A DNA stretch of 64,000 bases. Origin: Ridgeia piscesae. Lineage: Eukaryota; Annelida; Polychaeta; Sabellida; Siboglinidae. The notes under the pieces are model-generated. The model was not told where the DNA came from and ran no database searches. It saw only the letters and a program-made list of their open reading frames with translations. A program made the position numbers and the translations under genes. The DNA lies in contig JAODUO010000552.1 in NCBI GenBank assembly GCA_025642075.2, forward strand, positions 190,001 through 254,000, in the 5' to 3' direction. Positions within the stretch are counted from its first letter, which is position 1. The number at the start of each line of letters is the position of its first letter. This document shows positions 50,950-64,000 of the stretch, piece by piece.

Positions 50950-53540
50950 TGTATTTATTAATTTAGTTGACATATATAACATTTAGATAGAGTACATATA
51001 TCACAGTAGCTGTTTAGCAGACATGTTTTTATATAAATTATAAAGCCATGCAAGCTGTGAGTGTATATTTTGTTTTTAATTGCATCAGGGGTCTCATTTA
51101 GAATATGTGGGAGGCTGTGTCTGAGACATTTCATTGCAAATTCATGCCTAGCTCTAAAAGTATGTATATTATCTTTTGCACGAGTATTATAACTGTGTAT
51201 ATTAATACTTGGTATCATTTGCTAGTTTAGTAAATACGAAGGTAATTGTTTATGAATATATTTAAAATAAAATGTAATTCTTGTAACTTTAACATATCTT
51301 CTATTTTCAGTAGTTTAATATTTTTGAAAAATGGTTCTGTATGTGAATTATATGTATTTAAGGTTATTATTCGCATAAAAATGTTGGATGATTGTAATTC
51401 TATTTTTTTATCTCCTCAAATCATAATACAATAATTTATATGTGATAATATTATGATCTTATATAATAAAACTTTTATATATAATGGTAATACATATTTT
51501 AATCGGTTTAATTCGCCAATTGTTTTTGAACACTTATTTGATATTTTCTCCACGTGTTTTCTCCAATTGAGATTAGTGTCTAAAGTCAATCCTAAATTTT
51601 TTTTATTCATCTACTCTTTCAATATATACATCATTTATTTTAAGTGTAAGAGCTTGTATACGTTTATTAGGCATATGGAAAACCATATATTTAGTTTTGC
51701 TTTTATTTAATAATAATGTATTAATATTTAGTCATTCATTAATTTTACAGAGTTCTTCATTTGTTATGGTTTCTGTACTTTTATTATCGAGTGTCGTTTC
51801 GCTCAGAGTTTTTAAATAGGTAGATAATGTAGTGTCATCGGCATACATAACAATATTAAATAATTAACTAGCTTGTGAAAAATCGTTTATATAAATAATA
51901 AACAATAGTGGTCCTAAGACAGAACGTTGTGGGACACCGATTGTTATAGGTAAGATGTCTTAGTTGTTTGTTCAATTTCAGTATATTGTTTTCTGTTTTT
52001 GAACAAATGCAAGGCTGAGCCATTGAGACCATAGTATGCTAATTAATTTTGTTTTGTAAAATGTTATGGTCGATACTGTCAAATGCCTTTGATAGGTCAA
52101 GAAATACATTACTTGGTATATCATTAATTTGTTATCCATTTTAGTCACAATTCTATCAATTAGCTCAATCGTAGCGTATTCTGTTGAATATTTAGCTCTA
52201 AAACCATACTGATTATCATTTAGAAAATTATTTTCGTTGAAATATGAATATAATTGTATAAAAATAAGTTTTGTTTTTCTAATACTTTAGGAATGGTAGG
52301 AAGAAGAGAGATTGGTCTGTAGTTTTCAAATAAGGATGGATCATCTTTCTTAAATATAGGAATAACTTTTGCAATTTTCAGTTTATCAGGGAATATACCA
52401 GAGTATAACACTTGGTTTATTAACAGGGTTGATGATTTTAAAATTACAGGTTCAATTACTTTGAGTAGTTTTGCTGAGATACCATCAAATCCACAGCTGT
52501 TTTTGTGGGAAGGTTGCTTATAGTTTTCCTCACAGTTTCTTCGTCAATATGTTCAAAAGTAAGTGTAGAATTTACATTTGTATTTAAATAATAACTGTAT
52601 TTTTGCTACCTTTGTATTTAATCCCTTGTGTAATCCTATATTTGTAAAATAATTATTAAATGTATTTGCAATATCATTTTTATCATTTATTTTTGTATCA
52701 TTTTCTGTAAAACGTAAATGTAGTTTTTTATTTGTTTGCTTTTTTGAAATAAATCCATTAATAAATTTCCAGGTATTGTTATATCGTTTTTAAATCGATT
52801 AAATCTGTTTTCAAAATACACTTTTCTGGCTGCACGAATAGTATGTTTTAATATTGTATTATATGTTTTTAGGTTTATGTTAATAATTTCATAGTTAGAA
52901 AAATGTGGATGTGTCAATTTTAGTTGTTTATACAATTTGTCTCGATATTGTATTGATCTTAGTATTCCTTATGTAATCCACATAGATTTTTTATGTATTT
53001 ACTTATTAAATTTCACCAGCTTAGTTGGCATATGCTTGTCCTTTGCCCTCACAATATCATTAAATATGATGTCATAATTTAAATTTGTATCTGCATTTGG
53101 GTTTTTAATTAGCTTGTTGTATCATACGACTTAATTTAATTTTTAATTTTATGCATTGCGTCGTCACTTAATACATTAATTATTACAAATTTAGGTGGGG
53201 GTTCTGTCTTCAATGAGGTGTTGATAAGCATAATATACGGTAGATGATCAGATAGTTTTATTAATGAGAATTCCGGCAGTACTTTCCAACATAGATTGAC
53301 TAAGTTTGCACAAGAAATTATCAATTAAAGTACATTTATACAAGCATTTAGGTTATCATTTGATGTTCGTGGAAGTCTGTATATGTTTCCGATCGTTATG
53401 CTTTTAGAGACATTGCAACCATTTATTTTGACTATCAAGCCTTCCCAGTGTTCATACATGTTTAGTTTTAACTTGACTTCAGATCTATGGTTATTGTCGA
53501 CATATACGATAAGCCCTACATTTTTACTGCAAGTTTTACA
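50950..53540 (-). mobile_element. AT-rich LINE in the spacer, decayed, endonuclease to C-terminus
   Basis: Successive minus-strand fragments: an endonuclease tail (53,324-53,136, LPYIMLINTSL), a linker (52,935-52,687), RT motif 1-2 (52,411-52,250, AKVIPIFKKDDPSLFENYRP), motif 3 (about 52,110-52,060, FLDLSKAFDSIDHN), catalytic VMYADDTTL (near 51,850), KNLGLTLDTNLNWRKHV (51,610-51,560) and a C-terminal NTRAKDNIHTFRARHEFA block (about 51,200-51,130). Jockey/CR1-like by texture. Many frameshifts. Confidence 0.75.
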
Positions 53541-54261
53541 CTGTGCTATACAGTCATAACCATGTAAGAAAAATTGTGATAAGTCATTATTTTCTGATGT
53601 CCAAGTTTCCTGTAAGCAAATTACATTAAATTTAAAATTGTTACTACTTAGCTCATCTACGAAAGCCTCCTATTAATAAAAATTTGAATTTATTGATTGA
53701 ATGTTTGTGCTTAAGACTCTAAAACATGATGTTTTTGTTGCGTTAGTTCGGTAAACTTGTCAGAATCATGTTAGGATGATCGACGTATTAGTTGAGGTTC
53801 ATAATTGTCAATACGATTTGTGTCTAAGATATTAATTATTAAATCATTAGTATTAATACGTCTAACGTCATAGTTTTATATAATTTTCCAATTTATTATA
53901 TGTTCTTTTTACATCAAGTGTATTTGTAAGTATGTGTTCATAAAATAGTGACATATGCATGTCCCTATGTTTGAACTTATTAGTGGTGTAGTGTGTGTTG
54001 ACCTTTAATAAAGTGATGCGCTGAAAGTAATTGCATAAATGCTTGCAAAAGTGATTATGAGAACATAGTGAGATAGACATGTTGTTGCTTTGTAAGTAGA
54101 ACACACTGATCAAAAGAAAAAAGATAAATTGCATCATGAATTGCAAGAGGACCTTTTCGTGGGAGAGGTATAGAGCATATGTTTAGTGGGTTTTTTTTAA
54201 CACGCCATTGCTTAATAATATATGTAGTAACATACGAAAGCATTTCATAGCAACATGTCTA

Positions 54262-54346
<85 letters not shown>

Positions 54347-57300
54347 CTGCATTTATAAACTAATAAAATGTTATTATTATTATAATTATTATTATACACA
54401 TACATTGCTCTATAAAAATATCACATTTGGTTTATAAATATAAAACAATGTCTGCTAATTTCCATTTAAAAAGACCTATATAATTACCAATGCATTTAAC
54501 GGACAATGTATTGAGAGAGAAAATAACATAAAACATTGTTTTGTTGTGATGAACTAGACGTAAATTCAACGTAAATTAGATTTAGTTGCACAAAAAGGGG
54601 AAAGAACATGACATTAAAAACAAATCACTGACATGTTCACATTAGCTAGATACCTCAAAGCAAAACACAAAAGGTTAAGATACTATAATTATACATATCA
54701 TTTTAAACAACAATACACAATCCTTTATAATTTGAAATGCATAACAATAATTAATAATTAACATAAATTATAATTATTTTCTGCCTATGATAAAAACTAG
54801 GAGTATCAGTTCTACCTAAGTAATAACGTACTTGCAACTATATGAAGGACATAATTTCAATTTAACATTTGTGCCATAAAACAAATAATATTATAAAAAT
54901 TACTATTGATAACAATAACTGACCTACAGTTGTATTATCAGAGTGTCAGTAATAAATAGACAATGTTCCCGGTCGAAGATATCAGGGCCGTGTTTCTGGT
55001 TTCAGGCCACGTGTTCACTGGAATGTGTTTAATTCCGCCTGCGTGCTGATGATCTTTATCCAGTATACAGTCACTGCACTTGATATATGTATTTATTTCA
55101 TCAGATAACAAACAAAGCAGCAATAACAAAATTAGGAAAAAGTTGAAAACGTGTTAGATAAATGTAAAAAAAACAGTTACTTTTATAAATATTCGTTTCA
55201 TCAAGCATCCAGCACATGGTATGTCAAATATTAATTCGTTCAAAACATTAATCCCATTCATTAAGCTTTCAAATTATGCCTTTCACAGAGAAGTGCTTAG
55301 TGATACATGTCATGGGAAATTGTTTCAATATTCTGAAAGAAATTCACCCATAACACACACAATTGTTACAGAAACATGCTATAAATAGATAACATATACA
55401 TACAATGTACTTATAATAACATTATGTACATAACCAATATGTACAGCACTTGGACCACGTTGGATATTGTGCTTTATAAATAATAAATATATTAAATAAA
55501 GTAATTCGATTATACTTTATTTAAAAAATCAATACATATAAAATAACTTTTTTAAATATCTTTACTGCTTTGTATCTTTACACTTAAAAAGTGGCTATAC
55601 TATTCAGGGTCCTTGCCATGAGCCTGAGAGTTACATGTGCAATTGCTATATGTTTACTCAACCCTATGAAGAGTACTGGCTAGAGAGAGTGGTGAATACT
55701 TTTTGTTTACAATTAGTATTTTCACAGATTAATTTCAGTGGCGGAGTGTTTCCCACATTAGTAGAAATGTTCGATATAACAGGTCTGAGTAATGTATATG
55801 TAACATGTGTGGCATGTCAATTTTATAACACGAATAAACCATTACATTACCATGGCATTGATTTTGGCTAAGTTTGTCGTCACATGTAAAATATCATACA
55901 TGTTAGAGCCATGTTAATTATCACTTTGTTTCTTGTATACGCAGATGCGGATGTACAGCAAATTGCCAGGAAGCTGGTATGCAGTATCATCAAAGAGAGT
56001 GAACTCACACAATGTCATCGATATCTAAGCTGATGTAGTTCATCAAAGAATGTCGAACCTGTCTAACAGTGTCGAGAGAGCTTGACCAAAGGCTCATGCC
56101 ATATTGGCCAGACCATGGCATCCACCGTTCCATCACCAACTGCAAAGCTAGTCAGGCGTCACCATATTCGCATGTCAAGCACTCTGCATTCTACATTGGT
56201 CTCTAGTTAGTCAGGATATCTGACCGGCATGGAAGCCAGTGTACACACCACCAGTACTGAGGAGTCTGTCACGATGCAACACTCAGTACAACTGGGATCA
56301 CTTCACTTGGTCGACAATCGAATACTTGACATTTAATATGCAACATCTTGCACGGATCATGGCTGTGTAGTCTTGTCCACAAATACAACTGTCCTGTATA
56401 GCATATTAACTTGTTGAACTAGTGGTAGTAAGCATTGTTCAGTTTCTTGTTGACCTGTAAAAAAAGCATGTATTTAATTTCAGTAAACAAAAAACATGCA
56501 TCATAGTAGTGGAGTTGGGAGTAAATAATGATGCCATGTAATAAATACTACATGGTGTACACATATTCATTTTTGACATGTTATGTCAAACATTAATATG
56601 TGAAGTTGTATGGTCAAAGCAAATGTTGGAAGTGACAAAATATGGTTATTGTGATGCCAACAGCACGTTCCCCTCACAAAATATTCAAGCTTTCATAATA
56701 GGTATTCTTCAACACTGTATTATTGATTTCTTCAATACTGTATTATTTATTTCTTGAGTGATCGCTGCAGTATTTCCCTGCTATATGATGAGTGAGGTGG
56801 ACCATCTCGGTGTTTTCCTAAGCCAATTTGTTCAAAATATTCCAGGATGGCCACCTCATAGGTATTTCTTGCTATAAACATGTTTACACTTGTAGCTGTG
56901 CATTGGTTTCCTCTGTATTTCTCAGGGAATAAGTTAAAACACCCTTCAGAAGGTAATTTTAAAAATTGATCGATGTAGCCATGCCTCTCGACTCACATTT
57001 TTGTTGATACCGCATAGCTACAGCCATACCACTGTTTCATCTGGAGTGCTGATATCGGAAAATACCACAACTTATTATTTTCACTTAAACTGGGTCACAT
57101 TTGAAACATTATAGAGCCACATTAGCATGGACCTATTCTAATGTTTTTATAAAAGGTTTGTTGAGAAAGTAAACTAATGTATATTACAACACTCATTTAC
57201 CTGAGATGAAGAGCTTTTCCGCATACACCTCAAGTTCTGAAAATGTGACACATTTAAATTTTAATATATTTCAAAAACTTGCAATGTTATTAACGATCAC

Positions 57301-57450
57301 CTCCCATGCTTCCAAATGCAAGCAATATCTTACATTTTATATATGTTATTACATTAATGTTATTAATAAATTAAAATAATATGTATATACCTATTTGTAT
57401 GTATTAAGTTATTAGTATTGCTTAATGTATTAAATTATTATTATAAATGT
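53540..57450. other. Rest of the spacer, no gene recognised
   Basis: AT-rich except 55,940-56,330, which is more GC-balanced but has no sustained frame. Small frames at 53,868-54,146 and 55,635-55,871 show no family features. Confidence 0.45.
54264..54341. repeat. (CA)n(TA)n microsatellite
   Basis: About 30 bp of CA followed by about 48 bp of TA. Confidence 0.95.
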
Positions 57451-58203
57451 ATTAAATATTGTCATTGTGAATACGTATAACGAAAGCCTAAGTGTAATTG
57501 TTACGGATCACTTATAATGCATTTACATTATGCCTAGCTACTAGTAGGCTAGTTCGGCCTAGTTAATCTTAGCCGTAAGATACTAACCTGCTACATACCT
57601 CATGTGACATAAACATTACATAGTTAAGTATTATAATAAATCACTGACATGTCGTAGTCATCTAAGTATAGGCCATGTAGTCTATGCCTGGCATAGTCAT
57701 AGCATAGCCATACCTTGGTATTTTGTCGTACCATGGCATTGGCTGAATCAGCGCCAAGGTTGAAGGTAAACAATAACATAAATTTAATAAAAACAACAGT
57801 AATATCAACGACGTTTACTCATACGCCTAAATATTTATATACGTGATTATAGCTGAGCAATTCGTAATGACTACCCTATCTGGAAGAACATCTGTACGAA
57901 CAGAAACTATGGCCGCAACGCCAACAGCCCGCCGGCCCACGGTGCCCGTAGCTTGCAAAGGGCACTGTCACTATTCCGAAGTCATGCTGTTCTCTGCATA
58001 GTTCCATATTCTTTCCAAATCATGCGTCGATGCTGTTTTTGTCTGTCTAATTTGACCTGTTGGTGGCATGTAAAAATCATGTTTGTGCTTAAACTCGCTC
58101 TTCCTAAACGTAAACAACTCGACAGGGTGAAGGTCAATCTCGCCCACAAGCCTCGTTCGCGTGAATACTAAAGCGTATTACGCTCAAAGCTCCATTTCCA
58201 TAG

Positions 58204-59817
58204 CAGGGGCGTAGCTAGACGTACGCACGTACGCACGTGCTTCCACATCATTAAGGGAACCACAAAATGCCCACTTCAAACGGTAACCAGAGGATGCCTA
58301 GATATGTTCATAGCCTTTAGCAACGAAAACGTCATCATACACTTGTAACAATTTGTCAACATTTTGATAACATTGTACAGCTATACTCAGTTTCCAGACC
58401 CGTGTGCACAGAACAGACACATGCCTCCGCCTGGAGGCAATCTTGGCAATGCAGCAGCCGGACAATACGAATTCACTAGAAACAAGTTATCAATGTTTTG
58501 AAAGATTAGAAGCTAATACTGGCATGAACAACAAAACCAAACTACAGCTGTAGTGTCTGCTCTGGAATATCTGGAGGCTGATGGGAATGGCAAAGCATGG
58601 AGCTACATGTTGTCAATCCAAAGGTTTGACTTCACCATCACATTGATAACGATTGAGCATGCACTCTAAAGTCTACTTCCTCTGACAACATATATTATAT
58701 TTATAATATGAAGGCGCTGTGGAACTGGCAGCGAAATTCGAAGTTCAACAGAGCAAGCCGGGCTGGAAAAAAAAGATGCCGTGAAAATGTTCCCGCTGTC
58801 ACCCCATTGTCAGTATAAGAAGAGGGAGATGTATCAACCATTCATGCGTTAATGGCTCAAGATCGCTACGTGGCTCATTAGGCCGTCACACCGAAACAAC
58901 TGGTGCATATGATACCAGAACAAATAGCTCAGCTGTACCAGGTGTTCAAAGACAACATGCCTGGAAATTTGCGTGAAGTACAAAACGAAGTGGATAACTG
59001 GAAAGCAATATTGGAAATGGTGAATGTCACAGAGAAACCAGACACACTCGACAATTCTAGAAATCAACCCCGACCTATACTCAAACATGTACACTGCTCT
59101 CATAGTTCTGATGGTGATCTCTGTATCGACAGCCACGGCAAATCGCCCTGCTGCATCTCAAGAACTATCAGCGCTCCGCAATGATAACTGAGCGCATGTC
59201 GGTACTGGCCTTGATGCACGTCTACAAGGACACAGAGTTGGATGCTGAACGCTTCATTCATCAGTTCAGTCGTCACTTCTAACAACTGAACTGATGAATG
59301 ATGCGCTTAGCCCCTGATGAAGGCGGGTACAGTAACTGAACCGATGTTGAAGACAATACACAACTCTTAACAAATATAAGCTTCTACTTGTTTTAACTCT
59401 TAGATACAACACATATACAATATACAGTATTTATCTTGGCTTATTATTAAAAGGCTGTGACTATTGCAACTTTCTTTAATTACTATAATGAGTACATAGG
59501 TTATTTTAAAGCATACAATGGAAGCGTTGCACAATCAAACGTATTATGCCGTTGAGTCGACGTAAATAAGCCAACGATATTGTATGATATTGTATATTAA
59601 CCGTTCAAGTCATCCGCCTTTTCAGCATGTTTCACGCATGTTTCTATTTACTCGTAGCGTGTTCTATTTACCTAAAATGCACTGTATATCAACGGATTGG
59701 ATCGTCACACAGGATACACAACATTTTGGAGCACCTGACCCCGGTGATAGAATTTAGATTTATATAATTAATAATTATTACTGCTTCCACTTGCATTTAT
59801 GCCTAGCTTCGCCCCTG
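58204..59817 (+). mobile_element. hAT-like DNA transposon with decayed transposase and 5-bp target duplication
   Basis: Terminal inverted repeats CAGGGGCGTAGCTAG and, inverted, CAGGGGCGAAGCTAG, flanked by CATAG at 58,199-58,203 and 59,818-59,822. Inside, frameshifted plus frames give VSALEYLEADGNGKAWSY (58,555-58,610), QLYQVFKDNMPGNLREVQNE (58,930-58,990) and a degraded C-terminal dimerisation region near 59,090-59,170, as in hAT transposases related to ZMYM-type proteins. Stops and frameshifts make it non-functional. The left arm near 50,000-50,030 shows the empty site. Confidence 0.8.
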
Positions 59818-61999
59818 CATAGTTAGGTTTCGTACAGAGTTTCGATTGGGCCCGAAAGAGTTCATATTTATTTTATTAATTTCAGAAAAAAAAGTACCAT
59901 GTAAGCATAAATCAACTAGGCAATCATTAGGCAGTATTTGATACCTCCGGTTTTTGTGAAATTACTAATAATCGCTAGGAGCAAACGATTGTTACGTGAA
60001 TGAGTGGAGGTAGCAGCTTTAAACCAGATACCATACTAAATGACGAGACGTCCGAGATTGAGCGAGATCTGTGCGCGTTTGGTTCCACAGAGGGGGAGTG
60101 CCCGCAGCTCCTATCTAATAGTTGATGTTCTTCATATGTATACTCTTTGGTCTGTCATAACATCAGGATCATGCATTATATGTTATCGCGCGTTGTTTAA
60201 TAAGTTTGAGCAATTATTGCTTGAACAATTATCAACCACCAAAGGGCTAATGTAATATTAGTGTAGGATGTGAATAATCCAATGCATACGTTATACGACG
60301 TTTACCTTATATACATAATATTTCTGATAATGTCTGCTTCACTGGTGGTGTTTATTTATCACGTGACCCAGTCTACGTTTGGAACGCCACATTCAAGTTG
60401 GGTTTTTGTGCGCTGTCGTGTTCAAGGTAAGGCACTTAGTTCAAATGTATGTATTCCCAGTAAACTATATTAAAATAGATCACATCGGTAACAGGGAGCG
60501 GTGGCGGTCTTTATTCTGAAATGTTGTCTCCCTTTCTCAACTCTAGTGGATGAATTAACTTAATTATTAAGGGTAATCTTCCAGTTAATTTACCTACATT
60601 ATTAGGGCCTTTTATAAAAAAAAAATTACCACCTTTTTTGATGAATATATGCTCGGAATGTCATTCTACATCACTTTCGATACAAATATTAATATTACAG
60701 ATATTAATGTTTTAATTGTGTTTTAGAGCAATTTAATGCCGTTGGCGTTGAGTCGACGTAAATAAGCCAACGATGTCACAGGTCATGACCGGTTAGCGTA
60801 TCACAGAAGCATCAGGACCGCAAAGACGATGTGCGGATATATCCCAAAACCTATGGCTACATCATTAATGTGTATTCTGTATAATGCAGATTTGTTTGTT
60901 TTAAGTTTGAATTGATACAATATTGATAATTGTTTTCTATATTTCGATTTCGCAATGCACACTCACGAAATCGTCTGTTTGAGGGCTTTTAATGCATAAA
61001 TAATTCATAAATTCACCATGAATCTTGATAAATCCTTTGACATGTGATTTATTTTGTGACCTTCACGTGACCTTCACAGTTGACATACATACCCATGTTT
61101 TTCTATATTTGGCCCACTGCATTTGCATTAACATTTTATTGATAAGTACATTTCACTGCACCTAACTTCCAGTTGAGCAACAGGTGTAGACTATGCATCA
61201 CTAGCCAAGCCATCGATTTCTGCTGATGTCACAGTTCTGCCAGTAATTGAAGAATAGAAACATTGTAGTAGCAGTATGTACAATTCCCAAGATCATACTG
61301 CAATGTTATTCAAGTGTATACACTGTTATTGCACATAAATTCGAGTTGAGCAACGAATATGAAGCGACGGCGATGCCAGACACTTCTCTCGAGATCAAAG
61401 AGGGTTATCAGTTCTTGAGAAGTTGAACCATGCGAGCATTGCCATCATTGACATTCACACAGGTGTCACTATAGGTAATGTGCATAAGTCCATGCGATAT
61501 GCATTGAAGTTCACAATTTCTCTGTAATAGTCCATGGGGAACTCTCCAAGTTGCTGATGAGTCGTCAGGAGCAATGCCTACAATTCAATGCATTACAGTC
61601 AGTACTGCATACAACACTACAGAATAGTAAATGACAAATTACAGCACTTAACTCTTAACTCTTAAAAATTGAATATATCCCAAACTGGCCACATACCGAA
61701 GCTAAATTCTTACCAGAGCTAATTAAACCTTCATCCCAGGGAATACAAATAATATAGTGTGTGAACCAGTCAGCCCAAGGAGTCGCAACTTATTACAAAG
61801 GAGCTTAGTCTTAGGCCTATGTTATATACTTGTAGTCAATCACTCAGTGTGAAGATAATAATTAATGTGCTGCCAGTCGAACACTTTGTTGAGTTATAGT
61901 TATATGATATCTCATTGAACTAGTCAGCCTTGTTCAGAACATTTTCGCCACTCCGACCTTTCTAATTTCTGTGTATGACTATGCCGTACAGCCATATGC

Positions 62000-62225
62000 C
62001 CATGGGCATGGTGCTTGTTGTACTCAGTGGTTCTTTTACGGCCCAAATTGAGACGGGACCGACAATAACGTGATTTACCGATTCACGAGAGATATGCAAT
62101 CCCCAAAGTCAAGAGCCATGTTTTAACACTAAATCTGCCATGCCTGCCGTGACCAGGTATTGAACCTGGGCAGCCGGCATGCCAGGGCCGGCGTATGTGC
62201 TAACCACTACTCACTAGTCTAAGGC
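62000..62225 (-). mobile_element. Same SINE in the right arm
   Basis: Inverted counterpart of 47,735-48,015 with the B box near 62,155-62,168. Its presence in both arms means the SINE inserted before the arms duplicated. Confidence 0.7.
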
Positions 62226-62684
62226 TAGGCCAATGGCAGCACTACACTATCCGCGTCAAAACTTCCATTTGGACTGTAAACAAACATTATGATTGACAAA
62301 TGTGCAAAAGATATGTGTCATAAAAAACATCGTATTTGTAAGAAAACATTTATATTGCACGAAATATTCATTGCTTCCCATTAGGCATAACATAATGGTC
62401 CTCGTTGCGTGGCGTGTTTTAAAACAACGTCAAAAATACCTCAAGAAGACGGGATATACTTTGATCATTTTGGTTGGACTCTTGATAAAAAAATTATTCT
62501 CAGATGGTAATCTTGTAATTATTACCACTACCGCGCCACTATTTCGACTCGTTGCGCGGGAATTTGTCAGGCCTCCTTGTGATGTATATTTTGTAAGTAT
62601 TTCTCCAAAACGTAACTTTTTATTTATTCGTTTGCAACATTTTGAATTACATAAGTGTTACAGGTTTTTACTATAGGATTACTT

Positions 62685-63556
62685 ACTTACTTATCCTCTT
62701 CGTCCCCAGTGGGACATAAGGCCACAACAATGCTTCGCCACAAGGTTCTGTCTTTTGCTGAGGCCTGGGCCTCACCCCAGGACAGCCCCATCTCTTTCAG
62801 CTCGGCCATTACTGATTGGCGCCATGTCATCTTTGGCCGTCCTCGTTTCCTTTTTCCAGGTGGTGTCCATCTCAGTGCCACTTTGGGGATGCTGTCTTGG
62901 GGCATTCGCAGAACATGCCCTAGCCATCTTAGTCGTCTGCGTTTGATTTCGAGGACAGCACTGTTGCAACCCGTCTTCTTATAGAGGTCCACGTTAGAAA
63001 TTTTATTTGGCCAGAATATTCGGCAGATCTTTCTTAGGGATCTATTATGAAACGCATCGATCTTGGCCATGTCCCCTCTTACCACTCGCCAGCACTCTGA
63101 GCCATACCGTAGGATGGACTTCACATTACTGTTGTAAAGTGTTATCTTTGTTTTGGTGGTGTACTGGTTAGACTTCCAAATGTTCTGCAGTTTGGCGAAT
63201 GCACAGCGGGCTTTACCGAGTCTTGCCTTGATGTCTTTTTGGCCTCAATTATCTTTGCTGATGAGTCTACCCAGGTAAGTAAAGTCCTGTACAAACTAAA
63301 GTGGTTCACCATTTACGGTAACAGGTGCGGGTGGTGTGGTGTTGATGCTCATCACTTGTGTCTTGGATGTATTGATGGTAAGCCCAGTTTGCTTTGCATG
63401 TCTCTCTAATCGATCAGTTTTTTTCCTGCAGATGGTCAAGTTTTACTGATAGAAATGCAAGGTCGTCAGCAAAGTCGAGGTCTTCTAACTGGGAAAAGAG
63501 AGTCCACTGGATACCCTGGGTTTATCTGATGTAGTTTTTCGCATAACCCAGTCGGT
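62685..63556 (-). mobile_element. 5'-truncated RTE-like LINE with 9-bp target duplication
   Basis: The minus strand carries the RT catalytic LDFADDLAFLS (near 63,480), then NTSKTQVMSINTTPPAPVTV and the clean 145-codon C-terminal frame (63,124-62,687) with SILRYGSECWRVV, RRRLRWLGHVLRMPQ and KRKRGRPKMTWRQ. The 3' tail is an (AGTA)n-type repeat at 62,683-62,692. GGATTACTT flanks it at 62,676-62,684 and 63,557-63,565, and the left arm has the uninterrupted site near 47,233. Well preserved, so recent. Confidence 0.85.
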
Positions 63557-64000
63557 GGATTACTTTGCAAATATTTCTTCTTATATTCGTGTGTTCAACT
63601 GGCGTGCCAGTGTATGCAGGTTTACGACGTCTGTGCTCGACGTCTGTGCTCTATTGAAACCCATGTCACTGAAATACGAATGTAATTAAACCCACACAGT
63701 AAAACATGTGTCATGAGCGATCGCCCTTCTTGAACGACCACTTTCTTAGGCACTGATCATTTCTGATGTACACGTACCTGCCGTGAACGACTACCTGCCA
63801 AACGCGACCAGCGACCATACAATGTGTTCACGCGTGTATCGTCGATTTATTTGAATAGTATATTAAAGTGCGCGAGGATGAGGCAGACGACATTGAGGCG
63901 CTGCTATCACAACCGACTCACATGTCAGCAGGCAGCTGAACATCTACAGGCACTGAGCGGCGCTTATTTACGAATCAGCCCCAGTTCACCGTGCAATTTG

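Larger units (their letters stand above)
57452..64000 (-). repeat. Right arm of the large inverted duplication (continues past the edge)
   Basis: Inverted partner of 46,320-50,795, lengthened by a 1.6-kb hAT-like insertion and a 0.87-kb RTE insertion that the left arm lacks. The last ~300 bp (63,698-64,000) matches the pogo-like element, so homology runs off the window. The frame at 62,293-62,676 lies in arm sequence and is probably fortuitous. Confidence 0.85.

Noticed and set aside
62293..62676. 127-codon frame in the right arm
   Set aside because: The inverted counterpart in the left arm does not keep the frame, so it is likely fortuitous.

Overview
This window looks like nuclear DNA of a repeat-rich marine invertebrate, most likely a lophotrochozoan such as a mollusc; that placement is an inference. 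It is AT-rich and intron-rich, with long microsatellites and many decayed non-LTR retrotransposons, DNA transposons, MITEs and tRNA-derived SINEs. There are no bacterial operons, CRISPR arrays or standalone tRNA/rRNA genes. Family names come from reading translations by eye; no database search was possible.

The only convincing host genes are two tandem GH18 chitinase-like genes on the minus strand. Copy B (36,904-44,649) is complete: eight exons with consistent phases give a 402-residue secreted single-domain protein with no chitin-binding tail. Copy A (306-11,345) shows exons 1-3 and runs off the left edge. Exon lengths, intron phases, a TATA-like box 51 bp upstream of the ATG and flanking intron sequence all match between the copies. 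Both have a damaged GH18 catalytic motif. Copy A keeps the catalytic Glu, while copy B has Gln there and has also lost the Trp at the floor of the active site, so B is probably a chitin-binding lectin-like protein rather than an enzyme.

Layout. 1-11.4 kb: copy A, whose 10-kb intron 1 is swollen by a Jockey/CR1-like LINE, an RTE-like LINE nested in it with a ~120-bp duplication, and broken copies of an unusual repeat family with an XPG/FEN1-like segment (5.9-9.5 kb). 12.6-16.2 kb: a CR1-like LINE and a second RT fragment split by a 230-bp (GT)n. 16.3-18.8 kb: a 2.5-kb palindrome built of ~355-bp units. 19.1-28.6 kb: LINE pieces, a tandem GC-rich terminal-repeat element, two copies of one MITE, an array of palindromic decamers and a solo hAT end. 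32-36.9 kb: a GATA microsatellite, an RTE-like LINE and an ORF1-like pseudogene abutting the 3' end of copy B. 44.1-45.8 kb: LINE and SINE fragments. 46.3-64 kb: a large inverted duplication whose arms share SINEs, MITEs and a pogo-like element, around a 6.7-kb spacer holding another LINE. One arm carries a clean hAT insertion and a clean RTE insertion that the other arm lacks.

The window therefore shows a young tandem gene pair that may have exchanged sequence around exon 2, set in DNA shaped by successive waves of mobile elements.
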